Program-made: the position numbers and the translations under genes
The notes under the pieces: model-generated
Databases searched by the model: none
Told to the model about the DNA's origin: nothing
Seen by the model: the letters and a program-made list of their open reading frames with translations, nothing else
Origin: Pannonibacter anstelovis
GTDB taxonomy: Bacteria > Pseudomonadota > Alphaproteobacteria > Rhizobiales > Stappiaceae
Reading direction: 5' to 3'
Assembly (NCBI RefSeq): GCF_036881715.1
Contig: NZ_JBAKBF010000004.1
Location: forward strand, 62,001 to 126,000
DNA length: 64,000 nucleotides
Part shown: in pieces, positions 17,385 through 27,700 of the stretch
Layout: each line of letters opens with the position of its first letter
How positions within the stretch are numbered: position 1 is the stretch's first letter

Positions 17385-18439
17385 GCATCGTGATTGAAAC
17401 AAGCCGGTCCGGCCATGCAACGCGGCAAGCCCTGGTTACCCTGGGCCTGCTGCTTGCCAGCCTCGCAGCCATTGGCCTGGTAGTCGGCATCAGCGTCGGG
17501 ATCGGTGATATGCCGATCCCGCTAGCCACCACATACACTGCAATCACCAACAAGCTCGGCTGGACTGCAGTCGAGCTTAACCGCATCCATGAGTCCGTCA
17601 TCTGGGATTACCGTCTCAGCCGTGCACTCGTTGCGGCATTCTGCGGGGCAGGCCTTGCCATCTCCGGCGCGATCATGCAGTCGCTGCTGCGCAATCCGCT
17701 GGCCGAGCCCTACGTGCTCGGCATCTCGGCAGGCGCATCGACTGGCGCTGTCTGCATTGTCATCCTCGGTGTTGGAGCTGGCACGGTTTCCCTGTCGGCA
17801 GGCGCCTTCGCCGGTGCCTTTGCGGCCTTTCTCTTTGTCGCCCTGCTCTCCAACGGCACCAGAGGCGGTGCAGACCGTACCATTCTGGCCGGTGTTGCCG
17901 CGTCCCAGCTCTTCAATGCTGCCACCTCCTATGTGGTGACAACGGCCGGCAACGCCCAGCAGGCGCGTGACGTGATGTTCTGGCTGCTCGGCAGCTTCGG
18001 CGGCGTGCGCTGGCCGGAGTTCACACTCGTCTCAATTGTCGTTGGCCTCGGCCTTATCGCCTGCCTTGCCTATTCGCGCATCCTGGATGCCTTCGCATTT
18101 GGTGATGACTCGGCCGCAGCGCTTGGCGTCAATGTCAGCCGCGCCCGCCTCAGCCTGTTCTGCCTCACAGCCATGCTTACAGCGACCATTGTCAGCATGG
18201 TGGGGTCCATCGGCTTTGTTGGTCTGGTCATCCCCCATGCAGCCCGCTTCCTCGTCGGTCCGCTGCATATCCGGCTGCTGCCGGCCTGCGCCATTGGCGG
18301 AGCCATCTTCATGGTGCTGGCGGACATTGCCTCACGCATTCTCATCCCGCAGCAGGTGCTGCCCATCGGCGTTGTAACGGCGCTCGTCGGCGTGCCTGTC
18401 TTCTCCATCATCCTCTACCGTTTCCAGCGTGCATCATGA
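17381..18439 (+). CDS. FecCD-family iron ABC permease
   Basis: This 352-residue inner-membrane protein has about ten hydrophobic segments, as expected for the FecCD/BtuC fold. Family motifs include RLSRALVAAFCGAGLAISGAIMQ, which falls at roughly residues 79-101, then NPLAEPYVLGISAGAS and, near the C-terminus, GFVGLVIPHAARFLVG. A single permease presumably acts as a homodimer, as BtuC does. The start is GTG within a GTGA overlap with the binding-protein stop, and its own stop overlaps the ATPase start, so translation is coupled. Confidence 0.92.
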   Translation: MSIVIETSRSGHATRQALVTLGLLLASLAAIGLVVGISVGIGDMPIPLATTYTAITNKLGWTAVELNRIHESVIWDYRLSRALVAAFCGAGLAISGAIMQSLLRNPLAEPYVLGISAGASTGAVCIVILGVGAGTVSLSAGAFAGAFAAFLFVALLSNGTRGGADRTILAGVAASQLFNAATSYVVTTAGNAQQARDVMFWLLGSFGGVRWPEFTLVSIVVGLGLIACLAYSRILDAFAFGDDSAAALGVNVSRARLSLFCLTAMLTATIVSMVGSIGFVGLVIPHAARFLVGPLHIRLLPACAIGGAIFMVLADIASRILIPQQVLPIGVVTALVGVPVFSIILYRFQRAS

Positions 18440-19197
18440 GCATCAAGTCTGAAAACATCACCTGGAAGATCGGCACCAAGACCGTTCTGGAGGATATTTC
18501 CTTCGAGGCGAGGCCCGGCGAAATGCTGGGCCTGCTTGGCCCGAACGGTTCGGGCAAGACCTCTCTGCTGCGTCTCCTGGCCGGCCTCAAGCTGCCGCAT
18601 TCCGGCCGCGTGCTTCTGGAGGACCGGGATATACAGAAGATTTCCCGCAAGACGGTGGCCCAGCGTGTGGCCTTCGTGGAACAGCACGCCACCACCAATG
18701 CCAACCTCAAGGTCGAGGATGTGGTCAAGCTCGGCCGCTTCCCTCACCGCTCCATGTTTTCCGGCTGGACAAAGGCCGATGAACATGCGGTGGAAGAAGC
18801 GCTGGAACGCTGCGGCATGGCTGCCAAGCGGCACGAGCGCTGGCAGCACCTGTCGGGCGGCGAAAAGCAGCGTGCACACATCGCCCGCGCACTGGCCCAG
18901 AGCCCGCGCGAGCTGATCCTTGATGAGCCGACCAACCATCTGGACATCCAGCACCAGATCAGCCTGCTGAAGCTCATTGCAGGCCTGCCCGTCACCAGCA
19001 TCATCGCCCTGCACGACCTCAACCATGCGGCCATGTTCTGTGACCGCATCATCGTGCTGGAACAGGGCCGCATCGCCGCCAATGGCACCCCGGCCGAAAT
19101 CCTGACCGAAGACCTGCTCCGCTGCGTCTTCTGCGTCAGAGCCCATGTCTGCCCCTCCGACCATCACAATGGCCCGCATATCCAGTTCTTGACGTGA
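18436..19197 (+). CDS. Iron-complex ABC transporter ATP-binding protein
   Basis: The 253-residue cytoplasmic ATPase powers the FecCD-type importer encoded just upstream. Walker A is GPNGSGKTS near residue 35, the signature is LSGGEKQRAHIARAL near 140 and Walker B is ELILDEPTNHLD near 160, with the switch His in ALHDLNHA. It overlaps the permease gene by 4 bp. The last residues contain an unusual Cys/His cluster (CVFCVRAHVCPSDHH), which is not needed for ATPase function and may be incidental. Confidence 0.92.
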   Translation: MSIKSENITWKIGTKTVLEDISFEARPGEMLGLLGPNGSGKTSLLRLLAGLKLPHSGRVLLEDRDIQKISRKTVAQRVAFVEQHATTNANLKVEDVVKLGRFPHRSMFSGWTKADEHAVEEALERCGMAAKRHERWQHLSGGEKQRAHIARALAQSPRELILDEPTNHLDIQHQISLLKLIAGLPVTSIIALHDLNHAAMFCDRIIVLEQGRIAANGTPAEILTEDLLRCVFCVRAHVCPSDHHNGPHIQFLT

Positions 19198-19334
19198 GGC
19201 GGAGACGGGAGGAACGGCTCTCTGAGGAAAAGCGGTTTTGTGCAGGAGCACGATCAACGCATGCCGAAGTTATAGAATCGCGAGCCGTTTGCCGCGCGAA
19301 GGCACGAAGTGCGCGCATCTTGATACAGCGTAAC

Positions 19335-19667
19335 TCAGTTTGGCAATGGAATGGGTGCCGCCTGCAATTCACACCAGGTGGAGATATCGCCCGGATCAAA
19401 CCGCTCGCACCCGTTCTCCTTTTCAATATGAAAATACTCCCGCCCCGTTTCGGACAACGCATAGTAGCGGGTACGGTCGCTCCCCCGGAGCCAGAAACTC
19501 CCTGAGCCTGCATTCTCAACATCGGCCCGAAAGGTCCAGATGCTGCTTTCTGCCGGGATGAAATAGCTCCCGCGCCCTTCAAGCAGGCCCCATGCGTTCT
19601 GCGGAAGCCGTGTTGTCAGCGGCAGAACAACCATCATTCCAAGAGCAGCCAGGATTACTCGTTTCAC
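19335..19667 (-). CDS. Small exported hypothetical protein
   Basis: I do not recognise this 110-residue protein. It begins with a hydrophobic signal or anchor (VILAALGMMVVLPLTT) and the rest is soluble with two cysteines (CERFDPGDISTWCEL) that could form a disulfide outside the cytoplasm. The start codon is GTG. It is a lone gene on the minus strand, converging on the iron ATPase gene, with 137 bp of featureless DNA between them. Coding status is likely but not certain. Confidence 0.5.
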   Translation of the reverse strand: MKRVILAALGMMVVLPLTTRLPQNAWGLLEGRGSYFIPAESSIWTFRADVENAGSGSFWLRGSDRTRYYALSETGREYFHIEKENGCERFDPGDISTWCELQAAPIPLPN

Positions 19668-19982
19668 GTTGGACCATATCCGCGCCAGGACGATTTTATA
19701 AAAACCCTTGGCTTGTCTAGGTGGAATTCATCAAGCTGAAGCAAGCGGCGCTTACGGCGGAGGGCCGGAAGCACAGAACAAGAATTTGAGGCATCCGGGT
19801 TTTTTCCGGGGCATAATGCATCAGCATACCGGATGCCTTGAACATCATCCAGCCACCTGCAAACGTCCCGCAACCGAAAGGCCTGAGCCATAGAACCCGG
19901 AGCCAAGATCCTTCACCAGATCTATGAAGCAGCGCTGGAGCCGGAGGGCTGGCAGCCGGTTGCCGAGAGTCTTGCAGGACTG

Positions 19983-20981
19983 GTGGATGGGGCGGCAGTT
20001 CATATGTTTCTGGTGTCCGGATCATCCGGCCACGCCCATGTGAACCTTTATGTGGGCGGCGATCCTGACTTCGCGCCCGTCTATCTGGATGGCTACGCCA
20101 GAGACGATTTCCGCGTCCCGCGTGTCATGGCACGTGAAGCAGGCAGCTTCTGCTCCGAGCATGTTTATGTATCAGAGGCAGAGGCACGCAGAAGCAGGAT
20201 CCATCAGGAACTTCTGCCCCGCTTCGGCATCCATGACATCCATGGCAGCAATCTGAGCTTTGATGGAAACATCGGCTGGTTCGGCATTGGCTCGTCGCGG
20301 CGGGACCGTGGTATCGAATCACCGGCCGTCAAGCTGCTGACGGCACTGTCACCGCATTTGCTGCGCGCGTTCAAGCTGGGCATGGCACGGCTCGGCCTTG
20401 AAGATGCCCCCGGCACCCGCACGGACGTAGCCGACCTGATAGCGTCAGCCGTTTTCGTCTTCAACGGGAAGCAACTGGCAGAACTGAACCGCTTCGCCGG
20501 GCAGCTTCTGAATGAAGGCTGGTTCCGGCTTTCGCCCGCCGGGACGCTGTCCTGTACCGATACGCTCGAAAATGCGCGTCTTGCAGCCTTTCAGCAGTCT
20601 GCGGATGCGGCTTCCGGCCAGGTCACCCTGCATCTGCGTCACCCGGACAGCAACACCCTTTACGCCCTGAGGCGATGGAGCGCCGGCACGGCACGGATTG
20701 GACCATCCCGCCAGATCCTGACAGTCACACCCCTGACAATCGCCGCGCCCAGTCCTGAGCAAGTTGCAGACTTCTGCCGGCCATTCGGAATCACATCAGC
20801 AGAATGCAGGGTCGTGCATGCCGTCCTGTCGAGCCTGCCACTCTCCGCCTTCGCAAGCCGGACAGGTTCCAGCCTCTATACGGTGCAGGACCAGTTGAAG
20901 TCGGCCATGCTCAAGATGGCCATGCCATCCCAGAAACTGATCTTCGCAGCCTTCGAACGATACCAGGCCTTGCAACGCTGA
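19983..20981 (+). CDS. LuxR-like helix-turn-helix regulator, N-terminus uncertain
   Basis: Paralogue of the 4945 regulator. The C-terminal HTH region (ITSAECRVVHAVLSS to QDQLKSAMLKMAMPSQK) matches it closely. The earliest standard start is GTG at 19983, but protein-like sequence matching the paralogue continues upstream in frame (KILHQIYEAALEPEGWQPVA) back to a TGA at 19884-19886 with no ATG, GTG or TTG. The true start may be a rare codon, or a frameshift or sequencing error lies nearby. The 315-bp stretch 19668-19982 holds this N-terminal region and otherwise nothing I recognise. Its stop is directly followed by the poly-G tract at the assembly gap. Confidence 0.7.
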   Translation: MDGAAVHMFLVSGSSGHAHVNLYVGGDPDFAPVYLDGYARDDFRVPRVMAREAGSFCSEHVYVSEAEARRSRIHQELLPRFGIHDIHGSNLSFDGNIGWFGIGSSRRDRGIESPAVKLLTALSPHLLRAFKLGMARLGLEDAPGTRTDVADLIASAVFVFNGKQLAELNRFAGQLLNEGWFRLSPAGTLSCTDTLENARLAAFQQSADAASGQVTLHLRHPDSNTLYALRRWSAGTARIGPSRQILTVTPLTIAAPSPEQVADFCRPFGITSAECRVVHAVLSSLPLSAFASRTGSSLYTVQDQLKSAMLKMAMPSQKLIFAAFERYQALQR

Positions 20982-20991
20982 TCCCCTGAAC

Positions 20992-21215
<224 letters not shown>

Positions 21216-21290
21216 CTGCAGCATGACGGTCCGTACCAGGCTTCAATGCAGCCAGAAACCCGAGCCGGCTGAACCCGCTTCAAAACGCGG

Positions 21291-21344
21291 CACTGTCAGG
21301 TGAATACCGTTTCTGTACACACTGTCAGAGGAGTACCGTCTTTG
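21291..21344. repeat. Imperfect 25-bp direct repeat
   Basis: Two copies start CACTGTCAGGTGAATACCGT (21291) and CACTGTCAGAGGAGTACCGT (21320), 29 bp apart. They lie past the 3' end of the immunity gene, next to the assembly gap. Short multiple direct repeats of this kind occur at the ends of some IS21-type elements, but no transposase is visible, so identity is open. Confidence 0.5.
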
Positions 21345-21371
21345 CGCACATGCAAATATTCATTACTTCGC

Positions 21372-21782
21372 CTAAAAATCCTTCAGACGTTCGGAAATGT
21401 CACGCCAAGCGATAATACCAGGGTCAGCAGAACCTTCCCAAAAGGCCTTGAAGATCAAGATAACATCCTCAATGAATAAAATCTCCTCAGGCTCAGCCTC
21501 AAGCTTCCCGCCACCAAACACAAGGGTCTGTTTCCCTTCATAAGGAACTTTTGCCCGTTCATAGCGGGCCCGCATCTGCTTGCCGGTTCCGGCAAACCTC
21601 TGCTCGACAACGCATGTCAGCCTCCCCCCGGCAACCTGCACGTAGGAACCATCCTCTTTCGTCAGAACTGCAAAGGACGCAGGCCCATAACTCTTCAGGG
21701 AACGCAGAGCCTTCTCCACCTTTGAGAACTCAGACACCTGCACGGGCAGACGATTCTCAACCTCAAGAGACACTTTTGTCAT
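21372..21782 (-). CDS. Putative immunity protein of the CDI locus
   Basis: A 136-residue soluble acidic protein encoded directly after the TpsA toxin gene with a 4-bp ATGA overlap. That is the position of CdiI immunity proteins, which bind and neutralise the toxin tip of their cognate CdiA. I recognise no named immunity family. Base composition is clearly lower in GC (roughly 45% by eye in the first line of the gene) than the 60% or more of the flanks. The assignment rests on position, size and composition. Confidence 0.7.
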   Translation of the reverse strand: MTKVSLEVENRLPVQVSEFSKVEKALRSLKSYGPASFAVLTKEDGSYVQVAGGRLTCVVEQRFAGTGKQMRARYERAKVPYEGKQTLVFGGGKLEAEPEEILFIEDVILIFKAFWEGSADPGIIAWRDISERLKDF

Positions 21783-24700
21783 GGCAGATATATCGTGATG
21801 TTTCCCACAACACGCTCCCCTGCAAGCTGGCCAACACCATCAGCCCCAAATCGATTGATATACATATCATTAAAGTCCTGCTGAGGGGTCTTTGTCGCCC
21901 CACCGCTTTTGTATTCGATTCCCCACAACTCACCATCTTTGGTACGAACGACCGCGTCATACCGCCTGTTGCCGACGGCAGCTTTGACAGTTAGTTCCTC
22001 GCCAACAACGTCAAATCCATTGTCACGCAGATGTTGGGTATATTCTTGTGCCGAGCGTGTTCCAGGAGCCGGTAGCCCCCCTTGACTTGCAAACTTGCCG
22101 TCAGGAGTTCTGAAGCTGCCGTCAGGATACTGCTTGATCGGCACTCCATCTGCAAAATTATCCGCGGCCCGGTCGATCGTTCTCAGTGTGTCGGCGTCGG
22201 CGTTCTTGCGGACCCAGCGGATCAGGTCGGCGCCGGCCTTGGAGCCGGGCACGATGGAGCCGATGCTCAGTTCGATGCCGGCATCAAGCGCTGCCTGCTT
22301 GGCCATTTCCTCGGCCTGGCTGCAGGAGGCTGCGTCTCCGCCGTTGCAGGCATAGACCGCCATGGAGATGTCCACGGCGTCCTTGGCAACGAGAACCTTG
22401 TCCGTAACTTCCAGCGCAATCACGATCACCGCGATGACGGGGATCCAGAAGGCGTTGTTCTCAGCCGCGTTGCCGCCAGCGTCAGCGCCCGTATCCACGT
22501 CTCCGCCGGCAAGCGCTGCGGCAAGGCCGCCCGCCAGCCGGGCAACGTTCACACCGCTCTCCCGCCATTCCAGCACCATGTGCTCGGCCTCGGCCTCGCT
22601 CAGCGTGCCCTTGGCAAAGGCCTCGCGCAGGTCGTCCTCGATCATGGCCGAGATGGCATCTGCCGTCAGTTCACCGGCAACAGCACCCGCCGCCCCGCCC
22701 TTGCAGTCGCCTGTGGCAACCGATCCGGTCAGGCATCCCACCGCCGCATGGGCGATGAGCTGCGGCAGCCGGTCCATGCCGCCTTCATGCACGGCAGCGC
22801 CAATCTCCTCGGCAAGGGTTTCGCCCAGAACAAGGGCTGCCTGCTGCCGCAAGGCCGAGATCAGGGCATCGCCCAGCGGCTGGCCATTGACGGCTGCTTC
22901 CACACCGGCCGTCACCGAGGCGCGGATCAGGCCGCGCTGCAGGTCCTGCACGATACGGTCCGCCAGCGGTGCCTGCGGATCAAGGTTTGCCCCAATCCCC
23001 GACACATCCATCAGATGCGCGGTGAGGCCTGCGGTGACCATGGAGGTGACGAGGCTGCGCAGGGTGGCGGAGGAGCCGAGTTCTTCCAGCGCGCCGCCGA
23101 GGTTGCCGCGGTTGTTGACGAGGGCGACGGCGGTCTTGTTGATGAGGGCCTGAACACCCGCCTGAAGCGCCGCTTCCAGCGCAACGTTGCCCGCAACGCC
23201 GAGACTGGTGGCCAGTGAGGAGGAGAGCGAGGCGGTGAGGCCGCCGCTGCCTGCGGTGAGCGCGGTGGCAACCAGCATCACCAGCGCCGCGCCTGCCTCC
23301 GTCAGCCCCTGTTCCTTGTAGTCCCACTGTTCGAAGCGGGTCTCGACCGCCTGCCAGTCCACCTTGCCGGCCAGCGCCGGATCGTTGCGAAGCTCACCCA
23401 CCCAGGAAAGCCCCGGCTGGGCGGCCAGCTGCTCAATGGAGGCTTCGAAGCTGCCGGTCTTGTGGTATTCGACGATGATGCCGTTGCCCGCGTCGATCTT
23501 CACGCCGCCGCCGGCCTCAATCTCCACATGGGCGATGGTCTCGCTCAGCTGGCCCTGATCGCGCGAGTTCCACCACAGCAGGTCTTCTTCGCGCTTGCTG
23601 TCGTGCCGGTAGCTCTGGTCCGTCGTGGTCAGCAGCGCCACCTGGCCTTTCCCGGCCTCGATGCGGGTTTCTCCGCCGCTCTGCAGCCGGGCCGCCCCCA
23701 GCGCAATGTTGCCATCACGGCTGATGATGGCGATGTCTTCGCCAGCCAGAAGGGTGGTACGCCGTGTTCCGGTGCCGGAAGCCTGACGGCGGATGTTGGT
23801 TTCCGTGCCGAAGATTCCGCCGCTGTCGATATCCAGCTTCAGGTCGCGGGAGAACTGGTCCTGCACGGAGATGATGGCAAGGTTGCCGCCCGCATCCAGC
23901 GTCACCGTGCGGCGGGCTTCCAGCTCTGCGCCCGCAAGGGTCAGGTTGCCGCCTGCATCCACCAGCATGGCGCCGCCTGCACTCAGCTCCGCCAGGGTGT
24001 GAGTCAGGCTGCTCGCCCGGTCATAGCCGCCCTTGATGGTGTCGTCGCGGCTGCGCTCCAGCTGCAGGGCGGAGATTTCCACCGCATCACCGGCGGTGAG
24101 GACGAGATCCTCCCCGGCGGCAAAACGCCCGCCTTCGGACAGGATGGAGCCCGAGGCGTTGATCAGCAGATCGTTGCGCGCCTCGATGCGGCCCACCTGC
24201 TGGATGCGGTCGGCATAGCCGTTGAAATAGGTGTCGCGCTGCTTCAGCGTGTCATTGGCCACCATGTCCGCGTTGATGACCACCGTGCCGCCGGAAACGG
24301 TGCCCGAGCGGTTGGCGAAGAGGCTGCCGGCATCGATGATGATATCGGCCCCGGCGAAGAGGCTGCCGCCTTCGTTGACGGTGCTGAAGTCCGTGTCGAT
24401 GCGCAGATCGCCCGCCGTGGCGATGAGGCCCGAGTTGGCCACGCCTCCTGCCACCAGTGTGGTGTCTCCACCCGCGCGGATCTGGGCCGAGGCCACCTGC
24501 GTGCTGCTGCGCAAGGCAGCAAGGTACAGCCGGGGCACGAGCACGTCCTGGCCGTTGACGCTCCGCTTCTCCAGCCAGACGATATCGCGCGTCAGCGCAG
24601 CCGCCTGCTCCTTCGTCAGCGCCACGCCCGGCGTCAGCTGCAGGTCTCCCTGCACGGCAAGGGCATTGTCATAGAGCTGGCGCATCAGCGCCATCGGATC

Positions 24701-27700
24701 GAGCCCCAACCCCAGATCCAGCGTGCCGGTCAGGTTGAAGATCTGCTCTCGGATCAGGCGGAACTCGGCATAGGCATCACCGAAGCGCCGCTCGATGCCG
24801 TTGGGGTCGTAATCGCCAACACGGGAAAGGAAGTAGTCGGAACTCAGATATTTGCTGAGATCGATGAACTCGGAGCGCGTTTCGATGAGGAACGGCGTAT
24901 CCGGGCTCTGGGCCTGCTCGAAGGTGGCCTCACGGCCAATCAGGCCATCGATGCTGATGTCGAGCGAACCGGCCTCGGCAAAGTCACGCGCTGCGGTGCT
25001 GGCATCGACAAGCGCCGGATCCAGCGCCCGCCCGCCCGAGGCAAGGCCGATCTGGCCCGCAGCTTCGCGCACGGCGCTGTTTGTCAGGAAGCCAGTCACC
25101 GCGGCATCCAGGTCGCCGCCCGCCACGATGGTACCGAAGACCTGATCATAGGTGGAGGACGCGGTGTCCGTGTCCGTGGTCGTCCAGTAGCGGGTGTCGT
25201 AATCGATACAGATGCCAAGGATACGGGTGTCGCAATACCGCTCGGAATGCTGGGTGACGGCTGTCGTCACCACGGTCTCGATCAGGTCGCGCCCCTCGTT
25301 GACCACGGTTGCGGCCGCCAGTGTCATGTCACCGCCAGAGGCAATCTGGCTGTAGCTGTTGGTCAGGGTGCCTGCGCTTACGGTCAGCGTGCCGCCCGCA
25401 AGGACTTGGCCGGCCGGACCATTGGCCGTGGCCTTCTCGCGGGTCGTTTCCACCGTGGTGGTGGTGTTGCCGGAGGTACTGGTGGTGCTCGAGGTCTCCG
25501 TTGTCACCACCAGCCCGTCGCGGCGGTTGGTGATGGTGCCTGCCGCCAGCGCCATGTTGCCTGAAACAGCTTCAATGGTGGCAGAGCGGTTGTCGATAGC
25601 AGCCGCGCGTGCGGCGCTGCGCCCCGCAATGGTCAGGTTGCGCTCGGCCAGAATGTCGGCGTTGACATTGGTCAGCGTGCCGTCGAGCAGGATGGCGAGA
25701 TCCGTGCCGCCATAGAGGAGGCCGGTGTTGTCGAGATTGCCCGAAAGCGCGAGGCTCAGCGCCCCGCCGGAAGACCCAAGGGCCCCTTCGTTGACAAGCG
25801 ATGCCGCCTTGAAGCTGACGCCCGCGCCGCCATTCACCGAGGCGCCGGAGGCAGCTGTTACCGTGCCTGCCAGCTCACCGCTGATGCCCTCAAGCGTGAG
25901 AACTCCGGCAGAGACCAGACGCCCGCCAAAGAGCGTTGCGCCATCGGTGGCCAGCGTCACCGGCCCTTGCGCCAGGGTTTCGGTGCCAAGCTCCAGTGCG
26001 CCAGCGCTTGTGACGTTGAGCGCACCGGCATAGGCGACAAGGCTCCCCCGGCTGAGGAGGCTGCCTGCATCCACCGTCACCGTGCCGCCGTTGATGGTGC
26101 CGGTTGAGGTTAGCGTGGCACCGGAAGCATCCAGCGTCAGCGCGCCGGTCGCAGCCATGATGCCGCTGCTCGACAGCGGACCACCCGCCTTGATCAGGGC
26201 GCCGGAGGTACTGGAAAGGGTGCCGGAATTCTCCAGCGCCCCAAGGCTCGTCACCTCAAGGCCATTTCCAGCCCCCGTCGACTGCCCTCCTATAACGCCC
26301 TCATTGCGGATGCTGGCCGCAGAAACGGTCACCTTGCCATCAGCCGCAATAACCGCGCCGCTACCGGTGGTGATTGTTCCTGCTGCCGTGAGAGTAAGCG
26401 CGCCGGAGGAACCCGTGCGGCCATTGACGGCCATGTCCGCCGCAGAGGTTAGGCTGACACCGCCGTTCGTGGAGACCTCACCGTTCTGATTCAGCGCGCC
26501 GCCCATGCTGGCCAGCGTTGCACCGCCGAGGGCGGCAAGGCTGGCTGTGGAGGTCAGGCTTGCCGCCTGCGCCAGCAGAGTGCCGCCGGAAGCATAACGG
26601 CCGTTTTCCAGCGCCAGCGCAGCGTCAGAGCGCAGCGTGAGATCCCCGGCAGCGGTCACATTGGCGTTGAGGGCGGCGATGCGCTCCGCCGACAGGATCA
26701 TGTCCCCGCGCGAGCGTAAGGTGATGGCGCCATCATCCGAAGCGCGGTTGATCAGAAGCTCGTTGGCTGTGACAGACAGGCGCCCTGCCCCGGCGAGTTG
26801 ACCGGCACGGGCATCCACCGTGTCCGCCTCGACACTGAGCGTGCCAGTGGTGCCCTGCGTGCCATCGGCAGCGGTGCCGGAGGCAGCAAGCGCGCCCTCG
26901 CCCAGCGTGACAGCGCTGCCCTTCAGCGACACATCGCCGGTCGCGGCAACAAGCGCGCCATCGCGCAGCGCAACGCCCTTCAGCCCGTCAAGGGCGATGG
27001 CTTCATCAGAGAAAAGCGTGTTCGTCACCTCCACCACATCACGGGTGGAGCGGGCGGTGACTGTCTGTGTGGCCCGTGCCTTGCCGAGTGTCAGCTTGCC
27101 ATCGGCAGACAGCGACATGGCCCCGGCATTGGCCGCCATCTGCCCCGACATGCGCACGCCCGCGCCCCGGTCAGTGGAGATGACCTTGATCTTGCCCGCA
27201 TACATGCCGCCCAGCAGGGAGGAGTCGATGGCTATGCCCGGCTCTTCGCCATCGCTGCCCAGCGGCGTCACCAGACCGGAGGCGTAGTCATAGGCGTTGC
27301 GGCCAGCGGTGAGGTTCAGTTCACCGCCCGCCAGCACGGGCCCCTCGACAGAGATGCGGCGCGACACGATGTCAAACACCGAAACGCCGCCAAGATTGGC
27401 GCCCTTTTCGCCGATCAGAACGTCACCGCCCTCAACGCGGAAGCCCGTCAGCCGCCCATCGGCACCAATCTCCGGCAGGCCGGTGGTCAGCGTCGTGCGG
27501 GGCGTATTGAGGAAGCAGCAGCCGTTGCAGGTGACGCCATTGGGATTGGCGATGATCACATCGGCCTGGGCGCCATGGACCTCCACCATGCCTTCCAGCA
27601 GGGAGCGGTTTGTGCCGGTGACCTCGTTAAGGATGACGCTGGCCGGGCCGGAGGTGGCAAGGTTCGGATTGCCGGGCACCACGCCGCCCAGCTGCGACAG

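Noticed and set aside
23462..25564. 700-codon open frame opposite the TpsA gene
   Set aside because: It is a shadow of the repetitive TpsA coding sequence, with Arg/Gln/His-rich composition and no domain.
26000..27000. Repeated short motifs in the TpsA gene as a possible CRISPR array or tandem repeat
   Set aside because: They are the degenerate codons of GG-rich beta-helix repeats in frame; there are no regular spacers.
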